From positions 1-49,287 of the forward strand of contig JADGBH010000031.1 in NCBI GenBank assembly GCA_015231595.1: DNA of 49,287 nt, read 5' to 3'. Shown here in pieces: positions 1 to 9,004 of the stretch. The notes under the pieces are model-generated. The model searched no databases. It had not been told where the DNA came from and was given only the letters and a program-made list of their open reading frames with translations. This DNA is from Desulfobacterales bacterium (GTDB taxonomy: Bacteria > Desulfobacterota > Desulfobacteria > Desulfobacterales > JADGBH01). How positions within the stretch are numbered: position 1 is the first letter of the stretch; each line of letters opens with the position of its first letter. The position numbers were made by a program, and so were the translations under genes.

Positions 1-52
1 CTGCACGATATTTTATTCCGTGTTCTTTTGCATACTCTTTTAATGTTTTCAT
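1..52 (-). CDS. N-terminal fragment of an unidentified small protein, cut by the window edge
   Basis: An ATG on the minus strand at 52-50 opens a frame reading MKTLKEYAKEHGIKYRA up to the window edge. A GGGG-rich ribosome-binding sequence lies just upstream (53-60). The start resembles short helix-turn-helix proteins (a LKEYAKEHGIKYRA-like helix pair) such as the heads of IS607-type resolvases or small DNA-binding regulators, but 17 residues are too few to decide. The perfect inverted repeat at 61-109 sits directly in its upstream region and could be its operator. Confidence 0.4.
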   Translation of the reverse strand, partial: MKTLKEYAKEHGIKYRA

Positions 53-60
53 AGTTCCCC

Positions 61-109
61 TGACAAATAGAATTTAATAAAATTAAATACTATTAAATTC
101 TATTTGTCA
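61..109. repeat. Perfect 19-bp inverted repeat with 11-nt spacer
   Basis: The arm at 61-79 (TGACAAATAGAATTTAATA) is repeated as its exact reverse complement at 91-109 with an 11-nt A/T spacer. It lies 8 bp upstream of the start codon of the partial minus-strand gene at 1-52. Such a long perfect palindrome could be an operator, an RNA hairpin or a transposon or recombination site. No T-run follows that would make it a standard terminator. Confidence 0.75.
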
Positions 110-138
110 AGTGAATTAATCTAATACCTATATTTATT

Positions 139-435
139 GTGAGCAAAACATGGGATTTCAACGAAATGAATGATGTTCATATAAAAGGAGCTGATGTAAT
201 TATCGCTAAAAAAAGATTCTAATAATAAAATTGAAATTATTTTTAAATTTGTTCCAACTATAAATTTTACGGATGCTTTAAAAAATGAGATAAGCGCTTA
301 TGTAAAAACTGAAATAGCTTGTTTTAAAGAGTTTTATCCAAACTTTAAAGAACTATTTCAAGATATAACACTTCGATTACCGAATTAATGGAATGGAACG
401 GAAAAAGAACCTTCATAGATTTTCATATCAGTTAA
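139..435 (+). pseudogene. Decayed protein-coding remnant in three frames
   Basis: Three consecutive protein-like stretches lie in different frames: a GTG-started 27-codon frame at 139-222, a frame without a start codon at 215-388, and a frame at 376-435 ending ...FIDFHIS. They join end to end with small overlaps, as expected for one short gene broken by frameshifts. The product is not recognised. The rest of the 53-558 intergenic stretch shows only the inverted repeat at 61-109 and the upstream region of the next gene. Confidence 0.35.
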
Positions 436-481
436 TAAATAATTGTATTGTTTATAGTGTAAAGCGCAAAAAAAAGACTTC

Positions 482-508
482 TTGAAAATTCCCAATTATT
501 GCTATATT
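482..508 (+). promoter_or_regulatory. Weak candidate sigma-70 promoter for the solute-binding protein gene
   Basis: TTGAAA (482-487) and TATATT (503-508) are separated by 15 nt, shorter than the usual 16-18. They lie about 50 bp upstream of the ATG at 559. This is only a weak match in AT-rich DNA. Confidence 0.25.
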
Positions 509-558
509 GATGAATCAAAATTAAGGATTAAACTTTAACTTAAATAAGGAAAAAAAAA

Positions 559-1314
559 ATGAAAAAAAAATTTAACTTATTCATTTTAACTTTCTGTATG
601 CTATGGTTTTCTGGGATCTGTTTTTCTGAAACAAAAGAATTCGTTATAGGAGTTGAGGATTTGGAATATTTCCCACATTATACTCATGATGGAGAGTACT
701 ACAAAGGCTATGCGAGAGAATTTTTCGATAACTTTGCTAAACAAAAAGGGTACGTGATTCAATTTAAAATTCTTCCTGTAAAACGCTTATTTAAAGAATT
801 CTTAGATGGTATCATTGATTTTAAGTATCCAGACAACCCTTATTGGCAGCAGGATTTAAAGAAAGGAAAGACAATTCACTACACCAACTCAGTAGCTGAA
901 TATATCGATGGCATTATGGTTCTAACAGAAAACAAAGGAGCTGGTTTAGATAAATTAAAAATTTTAGGAACTATGAGGGGCTTTACAGCTTGGGATTATT
1001 TGGATTTAATTAATTCTGAAAAAATAAAACTTAATGAAAATAATACATTTACAGGCTTACTCCAGCAAATTATATTAAAACGGATTGACGGAGCATACGT
1101 CAATGTTGCAGTTGCTAAATATCAGCTTAACGAATTTTTAAAAAGGCCTGGAAGCCTTGTATTTGATGCAAACCTTCCCCATACCAAAGGTTCTTATCTT
1201 TGTTCCTCTATAAAATATCCTGAAATTATACAAGAAATTAATAATTTTTTGACTGAAAATAAGACATTCATTGATGAACTTAAAAAGAAATATCAAATAG
1301 ATGTTATTGAATAG
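559..1314 (+). CDS. Periplasmic solute-binding protein, SBP_bac_3-like
   Basis: The 251-residue product starts with a clear Sec signal peptide: a KKK-rich head, a hydrophobic stretch to about residue 20, and probable cleavage near GICFS-ET. The mature part opens with an EFVIGVEDLEYFP-type strand followed by a YYKGYAREFFDNFAKQKG helix, the typical beginning of family-3 extracellular solute-binding proteins (polar amino-acid type). The length fits that family. AAGGA at 546-550 sets the start. There are no permease or ATPase subunits beside it, so it is an orphan binding protein that may serve a distant ABC transporter or a sensor; the ligand cannot be read. The next gene follows 27 bp downstream on the same strand. 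Confidence 0.75.
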   Translation: MKKKFNLFILTFCMLWFSGICFSETKEFVIGVEDLEYFPHYTHDGEYYKGYAREFFDNFAKQKGYVIQFKILPVKRLFKEFLDGIIDFKYPDNPYWQQDLKKGKTIHYTNSVAEYIDGIMVLTENKGAGLDKLKILGTMRGFTAWDYLDLINSEKIKLNENNTFTGLLQQIILKRIDGAYVNVAVAKYQLNEFLKRPGSLVFDANLPHTKGSYLCSSIKYPEIIQEINNFLTENKTFIDELKKKYQIDVIE

Positions 1315-1341
1315 CTAACTGATTCAATGGAAATTAAACTT

Positions 1342-3366
1342 ATGATAAGTAAACAAGAGAAATTAGACATTCTTAAAGATAAAAATCCTTTCCTTGCGGC
1401 ATCTATTGAAAATGTATGGAATAAACGATATACTGATGTAAAATCAATCAACGAAAAGCAATTAAACGAAGTAATAAGTCTTATTGAAGATAAAGCTAAA
1501 AAACCTTATTTTTATTCCTGCGGGCTTGTTTTAGGCAATATTGGAAGTGGAAAAACTCATTTTGCTGCAAAAATTCTTGATATAAGTAAAAATAAAAACT
1601 TTTCCTTTGCATACATTCCGCTAAAGGATGGTTTTGATAAAGTCCATTTACTTAAAGAAATAATGCAGCAATTAAATTTTCAGGTGGAAGGGCATTTCAC
1701 GCAATTCGATATAATTTTATCTAAAATATACTTTGAGGTTCTTCAAAAAATATGTGACACTACTGGAAATGATAGTTGTTACAGGCTTCTTAATAAATCT
1801 AAAGATAATATTCTAAATATATTTTCGACAAAAATTAGTCATTCTATTTTTGAACGAATGGAAAAAATGTTTTTAAGCCTTATTCAAAATGATTTAAATT
1901 TAGCATTTATTCAAACATTATTTAAATATCGCTCTTCCAATAATAGAAATTTTGTAATTGACCGAATTATTAATGATACCTCTGATTCAATTGAAAACAA
2001 CTTATCGGAAATAATTTGTTCTTTAGGCGAGTTGTTAAATCGATACAATCATCCTTTAATATTGTGTTTTGACTGCTTAGATATTTTAGAAAATGATGAG
2101 GATATTAATAGTTTTGCTTCAGTGCTTGAATTTATTATGGGCGATACAAAAAGCATTCTCCCTATAATTTTTACAAATAAAGAATTTTTTGAAGAAAAAA
2201 TACAAAAAATTTTTACTAAACCTATAGTAGAATGTTTTCAAAATAATTTAATAGCACTCACAAGCTGCAATATTGAACAAGCCCTTGAAATTATAAAAAC
2301 AAGGTTGGAATTTGTAATTGGTAAATCTTACGGAGAATATTATTTCCCGTTCACGAAAGATGTGCTGAATAAAACTTTTGAAACAATTTCGATACTTTCT
2401 CCAAGGACTATTATTCACATTGCAAATGAAAAACTTTCCGAAATACTTGATATTGAATCTCCTATGAACTCAGTTATGGAATCTTTAGCTTTAGCTTTTG
2501 AAAATCAATATCAATCTATTCTATCAAATTTTGACAAATATCCTCCTGATAAAACAAAGCTTAAACTGTCCTTTATCCTATATTTTGAACATATATTATC
2601 AAATAACTCTAACTATAAAATATCCTCCTATGAATTATTGTGTAAAAACAAATATATTGATTTTGCCTATAGGATTAAATCTAATGATAACAACAAAGAA
2701 TTTTTATGCGCATTTATAATTGATGTTAAAAAATATCAAGTATCCTTAGAAGAGGATGCTTTACGTGAAGGAATAAACTTTTTAACACAGAATGAATCTG
2801 CAAAAATTTATTATATTAAAGAGAAAAGGTCAGATGTTGATAAATCAGAAGCATTAAACGCTAATGATGAGATACTTAAACAATTCAAAAATGCTGGAGG
2901 GATCGCTACTTTTTTAAAAAATGAGGAATCTGCCTACTGGTATGCACTTGAGGGTTTGTTCTATTCTATAAAAAATGGGGATACAGATTTATTTAATATC
3001 GATAGTGGAATAAAAAAAATTAACATAGATGACTTTATGCTATTTTTATCTCAAAACATTTTCCATAAATACAAAGTATTTAAAAATTTCAGTATAATCA
3101 TCGAAAATACCCTTGAAGGCAAGGATATCATTAATAACGATGAATTAAAGGCTTTACCTGCTGAAATGGACTTAATAATAAAATTAATTATGAAAATACT
3201 ATCATCCGCACCAATGAACATCATGTCATCGAATAAATTAAATAAAAAATTAATTCTTTCAGGCATTGACATTGGTATAGATAAACTACTAAGTATAATC
3301 CATGAATTTCGTGAATATTTCGAAACTATACCTTCAGGTAAAGGGGTTATGATAAGTAATAAATAG
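1342..3366 (+). CDS. AAA/ORC-like P-loop ATPase with large C-terminal extension
   Basis: The Walker A motif GNIGSGKT lies near residues 65-72, the Walker B strand LILCFDCLD near 239-247, and a sensor-2-like helix SPRTIIHIANEKL near 353. This order matches AAA_16/ORC-Cdc6-like ATPases. About 300 residues follow with no family I recognise, ending in a 60-residue segment that could be a winged helix (DELKALPAEMDLIIKLIMK). I place the start at the ATG at 1342: a GGAAA lies 9-13 bp upstream of it, while the in-frame ATG at 1327 has no ribosome-binding site. No signal peptide or membrane segment is seen, so it should be cytoplasmic. The substrate and role are unknown; a DNA- or RNA-handling or defence role is possible but not shown. 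Confidence 0.65.
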   Translation: MISKQEKLDILKDKNPFLAASIENVWNKRYTDVKSINEKQLNEVISLIEDKAKKPYFYSCGLVLGNIGSGKTHFAAKILDISKNKNFSFAYIPLKDGFDKVHLLKEIMQQLNFQVEGHFTQFDIILSKIYFEVLQKICDTTGNDSCYRLLNKSKDNILNIFSTKISHSIFERMEKMFLSLIQNDLNLAFIQTLFKYRSSNNRNFVIDRIINDTSDSIENNLSEIICSLGELLNRYNHPLILCFDCLDILENDEDINSFASVLEFIMGDTKSILPIIFTNKEFFEEKIQKIFTKPIVECFQNNLIALTSCNIEQALEIIKTRLEFVIGKSYGEYYFPFTKDVLNKTFETISILSPRTIIHIANEKLSEILDIESPMNSVMESLALAFENQYQSILSNFDKYPPDKTKLKLSFILYFEHILSNNSNYKISSYELLCKNKYIDFAYRIKSNDNNKEFLCAFIIDVKKYQVSLEEDALREGINFLTQNESAKIYYIKEKRSDVDKSEALNANDEILKQFKNAGGIATFLKNEESAYWYALEGLFYSIKNGDTDLFNIDSGIKKINIDDFMLFLSQNIFHKYKVFKNFSIIIENTLEGKDIINNDELKALPAEMDLIIKLIMKILSSAPMNIMSSNKLNKKLILSGIDIGIDKLLSIIHEFREYFETIPSGKGVMISNK

Positions 3367-3411
3367 CTAATCTTTTTCTGATTGATATATTTATCACTAT
3401 TAGTCTATGTT

Positions 3412-3431
3412 TAAGGCTAAAAATATTGATA
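3412..3431. repeat. 20-bp word shared with position 16519
   Basis: TAAGGCTAAAAATATTGATA occurs here and again, identically, at 16519-16538. Both copies are just downstream of gene 3' ends. The AAGGCTAA core is also found in the three larger 3'-end repeats (9005, 24067, 48704), so this may be a truncated relative of that family. Confidence 0.5.
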
Positions 3432-3432
3432 A

Positions 3433-3468
3433 AATGTGTTCCCAAGGCTATATGCTTGGGAACACATT
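3433..3468. terminator. Bidirectional terminator between convergent genes
   Basis: A 14-bp perfect stem (AATGTGTTCCCAAG at 3433-3446 and its complement at 3455-3468) closes an 8-nt loop. It sits between the plus-strand ATPase stop (3366) and the minus-strand LysM gene stop (3487). T-rich DNA follows on both sides, so it can end transcripts from either direction. Confidence 0.75.
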
Positions 3469-3486
3469 AAAACTTAATTTTTCCAA

Positions 3487-4524
3487 TTATTTAAAATTTG
3501 CTCCAGCATAAATATCAAAATCACTCTGGGTAATAAGAGCGGTTGAATAGCTACCTTCAGTGTGAATTACTAATAACTTCCCATAATCAATATTTGTATG
3601 TATTTCTTCTAAAGTCTTATCAGTATTTAAATTTTTTTCATAAAATATATTAAATATTTGGCCTTTTTTAATTGAATCATTTGTTCCTTTATCTATAAAA
3701 ACTATAGAACCATCTCCATATACAGCATTATTATCTTCTGAACAAAGAATTTTGCCTTTAACGCTTTCATTGTTCTTTTCGATAGGGATAATAGGAGATC
3801 TAGGAACATAAGGCATTATTAAATCTGTTTCACTAATAGGTCTAAAGGATGTTAATACCACGCCTTCAGCGTAACCGTCTTTTTCAAAGAATTTAGAAAC
3901 TTCTATGATTCCTGTGATAAGATACTGCCTTCCTAATTGATTTGTTTTATCATTCAATGGATTAAGAATTTTATACGAATAATATAAATTTCCTACGTTA
4001 AAAGCATTGCCATTAGATTTAATATATACAATATCTCCTTGGCTAATCATGTATTTATTCAATCTATCACTAACAATAACTCCTAATTCCTTAACAGGCT
4101 CTGTGGTCATAAAGCCTACTCTGTCAATCATTGGATACAGCAGCGAATCTTTTCTTTCAGGAATAGTTTTGCTTGCCTGAAAGATTTGAGATGATGCTTC
4201 TTTAGCAGCCACAGATGATGTTTGCTCATTCATTTCTGGCATATAACTTTCTACATATACCTTTTTATATAAAACTACTTTATTCCCTGGATAAATCCAA
4301 TGGGGATTTTTGATATGTTGATTCTCTTTCCAAAGAACTGTCCATACCCAAGGAGAATCATAAAAATGTTTTGATAGGTCCCAAAGGGTATCCCCTTTTT
4401 CTACTGTGTAATAAAGACCTGTTTCATAGTTTAAAATTTGAGCGCCTTCTTCTGCAAATAAAGCTATTGGTAATAAAATAAAAATTAATAAAAATAGCCC
4501 TTTCTGAAGTATTCCTTTTTTCAT
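3487..4524 (-). CDS. Exported LysM-domain envelope protein
   Basis: The 345-residue product has an N-terminal signal peptide (KKG head, hydrophobic LFLLIFILLPIALF, cleavage near FAEEG). A single LysM domain follows at about residues 38-86 (YYTVEKGDTLWDLSKHFY ... NPHWIYPGNKV), which binds peptidoglycan. The remaining 250 residues carry no motif I know; they look like beta-rich repeats with segments such as VIVSDRLNKYMISQGDIVYI. LysM proteins of this shape are common in sulfate-reducing Desulfobacterota. The role is presumably cell-wall anchoring or scaffolding in the periplasm. It is a single gene, and its upstream region (4525-4714) shows no strong element. Confidence 0.75.
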   Translation of the reverse strand: MKKGILQKGLFLLIFILLPIALFAEEGAQILNYETGLYYTVEKGDTLWDLSKHFYDSPWVWTVLWKENQHIKNPHWIYPGNKVVLYKKVYVESYMPEMNEQTSSVAAKEASSQIFQASKTIPERKDSLLYPMIDRVGFMTTEPVKELGVIVSDRLNKYMISQGDIVYIKSNGNAFNVGNLYYSYKILNPLNDKTNQLGRQYLITGIIEVSKFFEKDGYAEGVVLTSFRPISETDLIMPYVPRSPIIPIEKNNESVKGKILCSEDNNAVYGDGSIVFIDKGTNDSIKKGQIFNIFYEKNLNTDKTLEEIHTNIDYGKLLVIHTEGSYSTALITQSDFDIYAGANFK

Positions 4525-4714
4525 ACATACTCCAATATTAATTTTAAAAGTTTATTGTGAAAATAATTTATACTAAAAAAATTTGCTAACACCTAATCAA
4601 TTTTTCAATAATTTGTCAAGCGTTTAAATATTTTTTTACTTGTATTCATGATATTTCCCATTTAGCCTATTTTAACCATAATCTCAAAACATAATTATTA
4701 ACACAACACGTAAA

Positions 4715-6787
4715 TCAAACTTTAAACTTGCTTACTAAACCCTTTAATTTTTGGAATAATTCTAAAAATTCTTCGAGCCTTGTATTTATTTGCATCCCGT
4801 TTTCTGACATATTTATAGTTTCAACATTAACTTCAGACATATCCTTTGTGACAGTATCTAATATCTTTGAATTTTTTGAAATATTTTCGTCAATATTAGA
4901 TATTCCTTTTGAAGCTTGAGCCACATTAGTAGCAATTCCTTTTGTATTTTCAGACTGCTCATTTATAGCATTTACCACTGAAGAAACTATGTCAGTTACC
5001 GCATTATTGATTTCCGCTATTTGTTTAATATCATTAACAGTTTCATAAGTTGATTTTTGTATGTCATTTATTTGAGAATTAATCCTTAAAGTTGCATCAG
5101 CGGTTTGTCTTGCAAGTTCCTTTATTTCATTAGCTACGACGGCAAATCCTTTACCTGTATCTCCAGCTCTTGCAGCTTCTATAGTTGCATTTAAAGCAAG
5201 AAGATTTGTTTGCTCAGATATATCAGATATTACCTCAGTTATTTTGCCTATTTCCTGGGCAAACTGACCTAATCTATTTACTTTGTCAGACACGACATCA
5301 GCCTGAGATGAGGCATGTTCACTAGTTTCTTTAGCCTTATTAATATGTTCAGCAATGTCTCCTATTGTTGAGTTTAATCCTACTGAAGAATCGGCTATAA
5401 AACTTATATTATTTGATGCTTGACTCATAGTTGAAGCTATAGTCATTATATCTAAGCTTATATTTTTAACAGATAAGGTTACCCCATCGGATTTTTTGGA
5501 CATATCCTTAATGCCTTTTGACAAGCTATTGGAATGCTGCATTAAATCTACAATTGATATGTTAAGAGTGTCAGCATATTGAGCTATTTCTTTGATTATG
5601 CTATGGAGTTTTTCCATAAAAATGTTAAACCATCTGGATAATTCACCGATTTCATCCCTACTCTGTATTTTTATCCGAGTAGTGAGGTCACCTTCCCCTC
5701 TTGCCATTGTTTTTAAAACATCTATTACAGAATAAATTGTCCGATTCATGAGTATAAACATTAAAGAACAGATTATTAAAATTATAACAAGAATTATCCC
5801 AAGTCCCCCAAAAAATATTAACAGATTTAACTGAGACAACTTCATTCTATTTTCAAGTTCAACGTCGATGAGTTTTATTAATACATTTATGAGGTTATCA
5901 ATTTTATCTATATTTGAAGTTATTATTTTAAAAAAGTACAAGGGATCAAATTCTACATCTGCTGCTTCAAGAATATGCTCATTTACATTTTCAAGTGTAT
6001 TTTTAATGCCACCTAATACTTCATTTATATCTTTATCAAGCATTTCTTTTGATTCATCGCTCAAAGCAGCTAATATCTCTAATTTTTGTTTTAAATCCTC
6101 ATGAAAAGTTTCTAATTCCTTTACTGCTGTTTCTATTCGTGCTAACAAACGGCTGTCAACATATTTAGTTGTCAATGCTGAAGAACCAACTCCTCGAATT
6201 TTTCCTAGTTTTTGATAAGCGGACGGTATATATTCTATAAGAATCTTTACAAAAAGCATGACATTAACATCTGGGTCGATTTGTAACAACGATAAATTTG
6301 CTGTAGTAGATAAAAGGGTCAAATTTCTTTGGGCTACAAAATCTAACTCATCAAAAGTTTTTTCATTTTGAATATTAAACGCTATTTGTGCATTTTTTAC
6401 AACCTCACCAAAGTCTTTTATTTCTGCAGCCAACTTTTTTTCAGTATCGAACTCAAAATTTTTTCTTAAAATTTCTTCAATCTTTTTTAAAACATTTCCC
6501 TTTTCATCCTTGCCTATTTTTCCAGCCTTTTCAATATCACTTATGCAATATAAAACTACTGAATCCCTAAAATTGGCTGTGGTTTTATAAATTTCAAATA
6601 TAGCTTTTAGCCCATAAAGACCACTTTTTTCTTTTTTTATATTCTTAATCTGATTAGATAATTCTGAAAATAAACCTATTCCAAGAAAAGCAATTGGAAT
6701 CATCAATAAAAATATTATAAGAGAAATTTTATAAGAATATTTTAAACGCCCTAAAAAAAAAATTAGAGGATTTCCGATTTTTTTCAT
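4715..6787 (-). CDS. Methyl-accepting chemotaxis protein
   Basis: This is a transmembrane chemoreceptor. TM1 lies near residues 20-40 and is followed by a helical periplasmic sensor domain of about 280 residues. TM2 ([20 protein letters not shown]) lies near 322-345, followed by a HAMP linker ([12 protein letters not shown]...[11 protein letters not shown]). The cytoplasmic signalling domain carries the conserved hairpin tip [19 protein letters not shown] choose the ATG at 6787: GGAAG lies 5 nt upstream, and the longer frame would need a TTG. It directly follows a beta-helix gene and a thioredoxin-fold gene, probably as one operon. The sensor domain has no recognised ligand fold. Signalling through CheA/CheW is expected from the family. 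Confidence 0.92.
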   Translation of the reverse strand: MKKIGNPLIFFLGRLKYSYKISLIIFLLMIPIAFLGIGLFSELSNQIKNIKKEKSGLYGLKAIFEIYKTTANFRDSVVLYCISDIEKAGKIGKDEKGNVLKKIEEILRKNFEFDTEKKLAAEIKDFGEVVKNAQIAFNIQNEKTFDELDFVAQRNLTLLSTTANLSLLQIDPDVNVMLFVKILIEYIPSAYQKLGKIRGVGSSALTTKYVDSRLLARIETAVKELETFHEDLKQKLEILAALSDESKEMLDKDINEVLGGIKNTLENVNEHILEAADVEFDPLYFFKIITSNIDKIDNLINVLIKLIDVELENRMKLSQLNLLIFFGGLGIILVIILIICSLMFILMNRTIYSVIDVLKTMARGEGDLTTRIKIQSRDEIGELSRWFNIFMEKLHSIIKEIAQYADTLNISIVDLMQHSNSLSKGIKDMSKKSDGVTLSVKNISLDIMTIASTMSQASNNISFIADSSVGLNSTIGDIAEHINKAKETSEHASSQADVVSDKVNRLGQFAQEIGKITEVISDISEQTNLLALNATIEAARAGDTGKGFAVVANEIKELARQTADATLRINSQINDIQKSTYETVNDIKQIAEINNAVTDIVSSVVNAINEQSENTKGIATNVAQASKGISNIDENISKNSKILDTVTKDMSEVNVETINMSENGMQINTRLEEFLELFQKLKGLVSKFKV

Positions 6788-6799
6788 TTTTACTTCCAA

Positions 6800-7111
6800 T
6801 TACTTACTTATTATCGTTCCTTCTGCGCTAACATTACCATTAACTTTACCGCATGTAACTGAGCCTTCTGCGGATATATTTCCAGTAACATCACCGCAAG
6901 TAACAGACCCTTCTGCTTGTATGTCCCCATATACGTTACCATCAACAATAACAGATGAATCCGTAACAATATTAGCTAAATCTCCTGTCACTTCTATGCG
7001 GACAATTCCTTCAATTTTTTGCATACCTTTATCATCAATAGTCAATGTTCCACCCAATATTTTTATAACTTTTCCATTAAATACTTTGTCGTTAATTTTA
7101 ATTTCAGCCAT
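6800..7111 (-). CDS. Small beta-helix repeat protein, bactofilin-like
   Basis: The 103-residue protein has no signal peptide. Its last 50 residues are a short-period repeat: SVIVDGNVYGDIQAEGSV, TCGDVTGNISAEGSV, TCGKVNGNVSAEGTI. The G-x-V/I-x-G-N/D pattern is that of polymerising right-handed beta-helix proteins such as bactofilins. Repeated TCG units place one cysteine per turn. Its start overlaps the end of the thioredoxin-fold gene by 8 bp, and the chemoreceptor start follows 12 bp after its stop, so the three are probably cotranscribed. Bactofilins form cytoplasmic membrane-associated filaments; whether this short form polymerises or scaffolds the receptor is inference. Confidence 0.6.
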   Translation of the reverse strand: MAEIKINDKVFNGKVIKILGGTLTIDDKGMQKIEGIVRIEVTGDLANIVTDSSVIVDGNVYGDIQAEGSVTCGDVTGNISAEGSVTCGKVNGNVSAEGTIISK

Positions 7112-8084
7112 TTTTTGAACCTTTCTCTATTAACAAATTTATTGTTTCTTCGGCGGATTCTCTTAGTTCTGAGTCATCTTCAGTATTTAATATAATATTT
7201 AACTTATCTATAGAACATGTTCCTTCAATCATTCCAAAAATAGAAATTATATCACCTTTAATTTGTTTATCAAGCTTAGGAAAAAGCTCCCATAAAGGAT
7301 TTAAAAATTTTTGCGAAATCATTGGAGATTTTTCAGCAAGATATTCAAAAGCAACCATAGCCCCAAGCCTTATAGGCCATTTATCATGAATCAACAAATT
7401 AATAAAGGATGAAAAAATTTTATTTTTTTCTATAACGATATCCGCAATTTTATAAGCATTATTTGACTGGATTAAACTTTCTAAATACAACTCAGTAGGG
7501 TCGTCAGAATCCCTATCAATTATTAATTGAATAATATCATCAATGTTTATCTTACCTACCCACTTGAAAGTTTCATCAAGAAATAAAATAGGAACTGATT
7601 TAACTTTATAGATGTCTGCTATCTCATTAAACAACATGGCATCAAATATTTCTAAGCGAATAAATTTATTACAAGCTATCACAAGGGGAATTATTTGAGC
7701 CAAGACAGATGGACAAAAATGACATTGCTGGGCAATAAAAATTTTAAGGTGAGCTTCCATCGTAATTTTTTTAAGCCTATCTCCGTATGATGGATATTGT
7801 TTATCAGACAAGGAAAGCGTGATAGCATCCATAAAAGGCTTTATTTCTTGATCTAAAGGGATAGCATAAAACCAAATATTTGAACCTATCTGAATACAAG
7901 GTAAGTTATTTTTTTTATTTTGTATGAATCTAATATCAAATCTGTCTGTAATTTTTTTTAATTCTTTATAAAATTTTATAAAATCTCTATTTCTTTTATC
8001 TCTGCATAAAAGAAAATCAAGTTTTGTCCCAAAAGGAATATCATTAGAAAATTTTAAAATTAACTCTTTATCCTTTGATGTCAT
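7104..8084 (-). CDS. Thioredoxin-fold protein with HEAT-repeat tail
   Basis: Residues about 1-95 look like a first thioredoxin-like fold without cysteines at an active site. Residues 110-190 form a second fold with a CHFC redox motif at 121-124 (IAQQCHFCPSVL) and a cis-proline segment SVPILFLD. This tandem arrangement recalls the N-terminal domain of AhpF and glutaredoxin-like protein-disulfide oxidoreductases. The C-terminal 130 residues are helical with HEAT-like pairs (WPIRLGAMVAFEYLAEKSP, ELRESAEETINLLIE). There is no signal peptide, so it is likely cytoplasmic. It is first in a three-gene unit with the beta-helix protein (8-bp overlap) and the chemoreceptor, suggesting a redox link to chemotaxis. 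Confidence 0.7.
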   Translation of the reverse strand: MTSKDKELILKFSNDIPFGTKLDFLLCRDKRNRDFIKFYKELKKITDRFDIRFIQNKKNNLPCIQIGSNIWFYAIPLDQEIKPFMDAITLSLSDKQYPSYGDRLKKITMEAHLKIFIAQQCHFCPSVLAQIIPLVIACNKFIRLEIFDAMLFNEIADIYKVKSVPILFLDETFKWVGKINIDDIIQLIIDRDSDDPTELYLESLIQSNNAYKIADIVIEKNKIFSSFINLLIHDKWPIRLGAMVAFEYLAEKSPMISQKFLNPLWELFPKLDKQIKGDIISIFGMIEGTCSIDKLNIILNTEDDSELRESAEETINLLIEKGSKNG

Positions 8085-8209
8085 AATTTTACTTGTTAGT
8101 ATTTTCTGAATTTATTAATAATTTAAAATTGTAATTTTTTCTCGTAGGTTTAAACAATTATAAAATTTTTATCAACTTATTTTAATTAATTTTATTAAGG
8201 ATAATCATT

Positions 8210-9004
8210 ATGAACCGCTTATTAAAAATCCTTCTGATATTAGCTTTTATATTTTTTTATGGTTGTTTCGGCACTCAGCATAAATATCGAGGAAAACTAA
8301 GTGATGCAATGGATAAATCGTCTGATACTTATGAAGGGGAACGTAAAATATCAAGCGCTGAAAATTCTAATGGAATTAATTCTGAAGTTAATTCTCAAGA
8401 AAAACAAAATGAAACAAACTTATTTACAGCTTCTGAAAGCAAAGAATTAGAACATGATACAGACGATAATTTTTTTGTAGGATTTTCAGGAGGCTCAGGG
8501 ATATTAAAAGGTGAAGATTTTTTAAACATAAACTATTTTAATGCATCATTTGGAACTTATTATGACGATTACAAAAGATTCGAACTCTTTGCTGGTATGG
8601 CCTGGGCTCCAATTAAAGAAACAAGTGAGCTTAATAATTCCATTGAAAATGGTGTCATCATGTTTAATGCTGGTTTAGCTTTTAAAATATTTACAACTCC
8701 AAGACATACATTTCTTGGGCAATATTTTATTTTAGGTGCTGACTATACCCTTATGTTCTGGACATATAAAAATGATATTAAGGTTGATAACGACTATATA
8801 AGCGCAGATAATATTGAAGGTATTGAACTTTTTACTGGAATAGGCATTAATTTTCTACAAACAAATTTTTTTCAAATTGGAGGAGAAATTCTACCATCAG
8901 TTATTTTTTGGCTGCCTTTAACAAATGAAGGATTTGAAAATGACGTATTTAATCCATTTTTAATGATAAAATTTAAAATTAACTTTACTTATTATACTCG
9001 ATAA
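8210..9004 (+). CDS. Predicted lipoprotein with beta-rich C-terminal domain
   Basis: The 264-residue product begins with a lipoprotein signal: NRLL head, hydrophobic core, lipobox FFYGC with the cysteine near residue 19. A low-complexity polar linker (about 25-85, rich in S, E and N) follows. The remaining 180 residues alternate aromatic and polar residues (YDDYKRFELFAGMAWAP, FFQIGGEILPSVIFWLPL), typical of an outer-membrane beta-barrel-like or surface domain. AAGGA eight nt upstream supports the ATG at 8210. No family is recognised. It is a lone plus-strand gene, divergent from the thioredoxin-fold unit, and a structured repeat begins immediately after its stop. Confidence 0.6.
   Translation: MNRLLKILLILAFIFFYGCFGTQHKYRGKLSDAMDKSSDTYEGERKISSAENSNGINSEVNSQEKQNETNLFTASESKELEHDTDDNFFVGFSGGSGILKGEDFLNINYFNASFGTYYDDYKRFELFAGMAWAPIKETSELNNSIENGVIMFNAGLAFKIFTTPRHTFLGQYFILGADYTLMFWTYKNDIKVDNDYISADNIEGIELFTGIGINFLQTNFFQIGGEILPSVIFWLPLTNEGFENDVFNPFLMIKFKINFTYYTR

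Noticed and set aside
1..109. Insertion sequence end
   Set aside because: An inverted repeat and a possible resolvase-like start are suggestive, but no transposase body or target duplication can be seen in the window.
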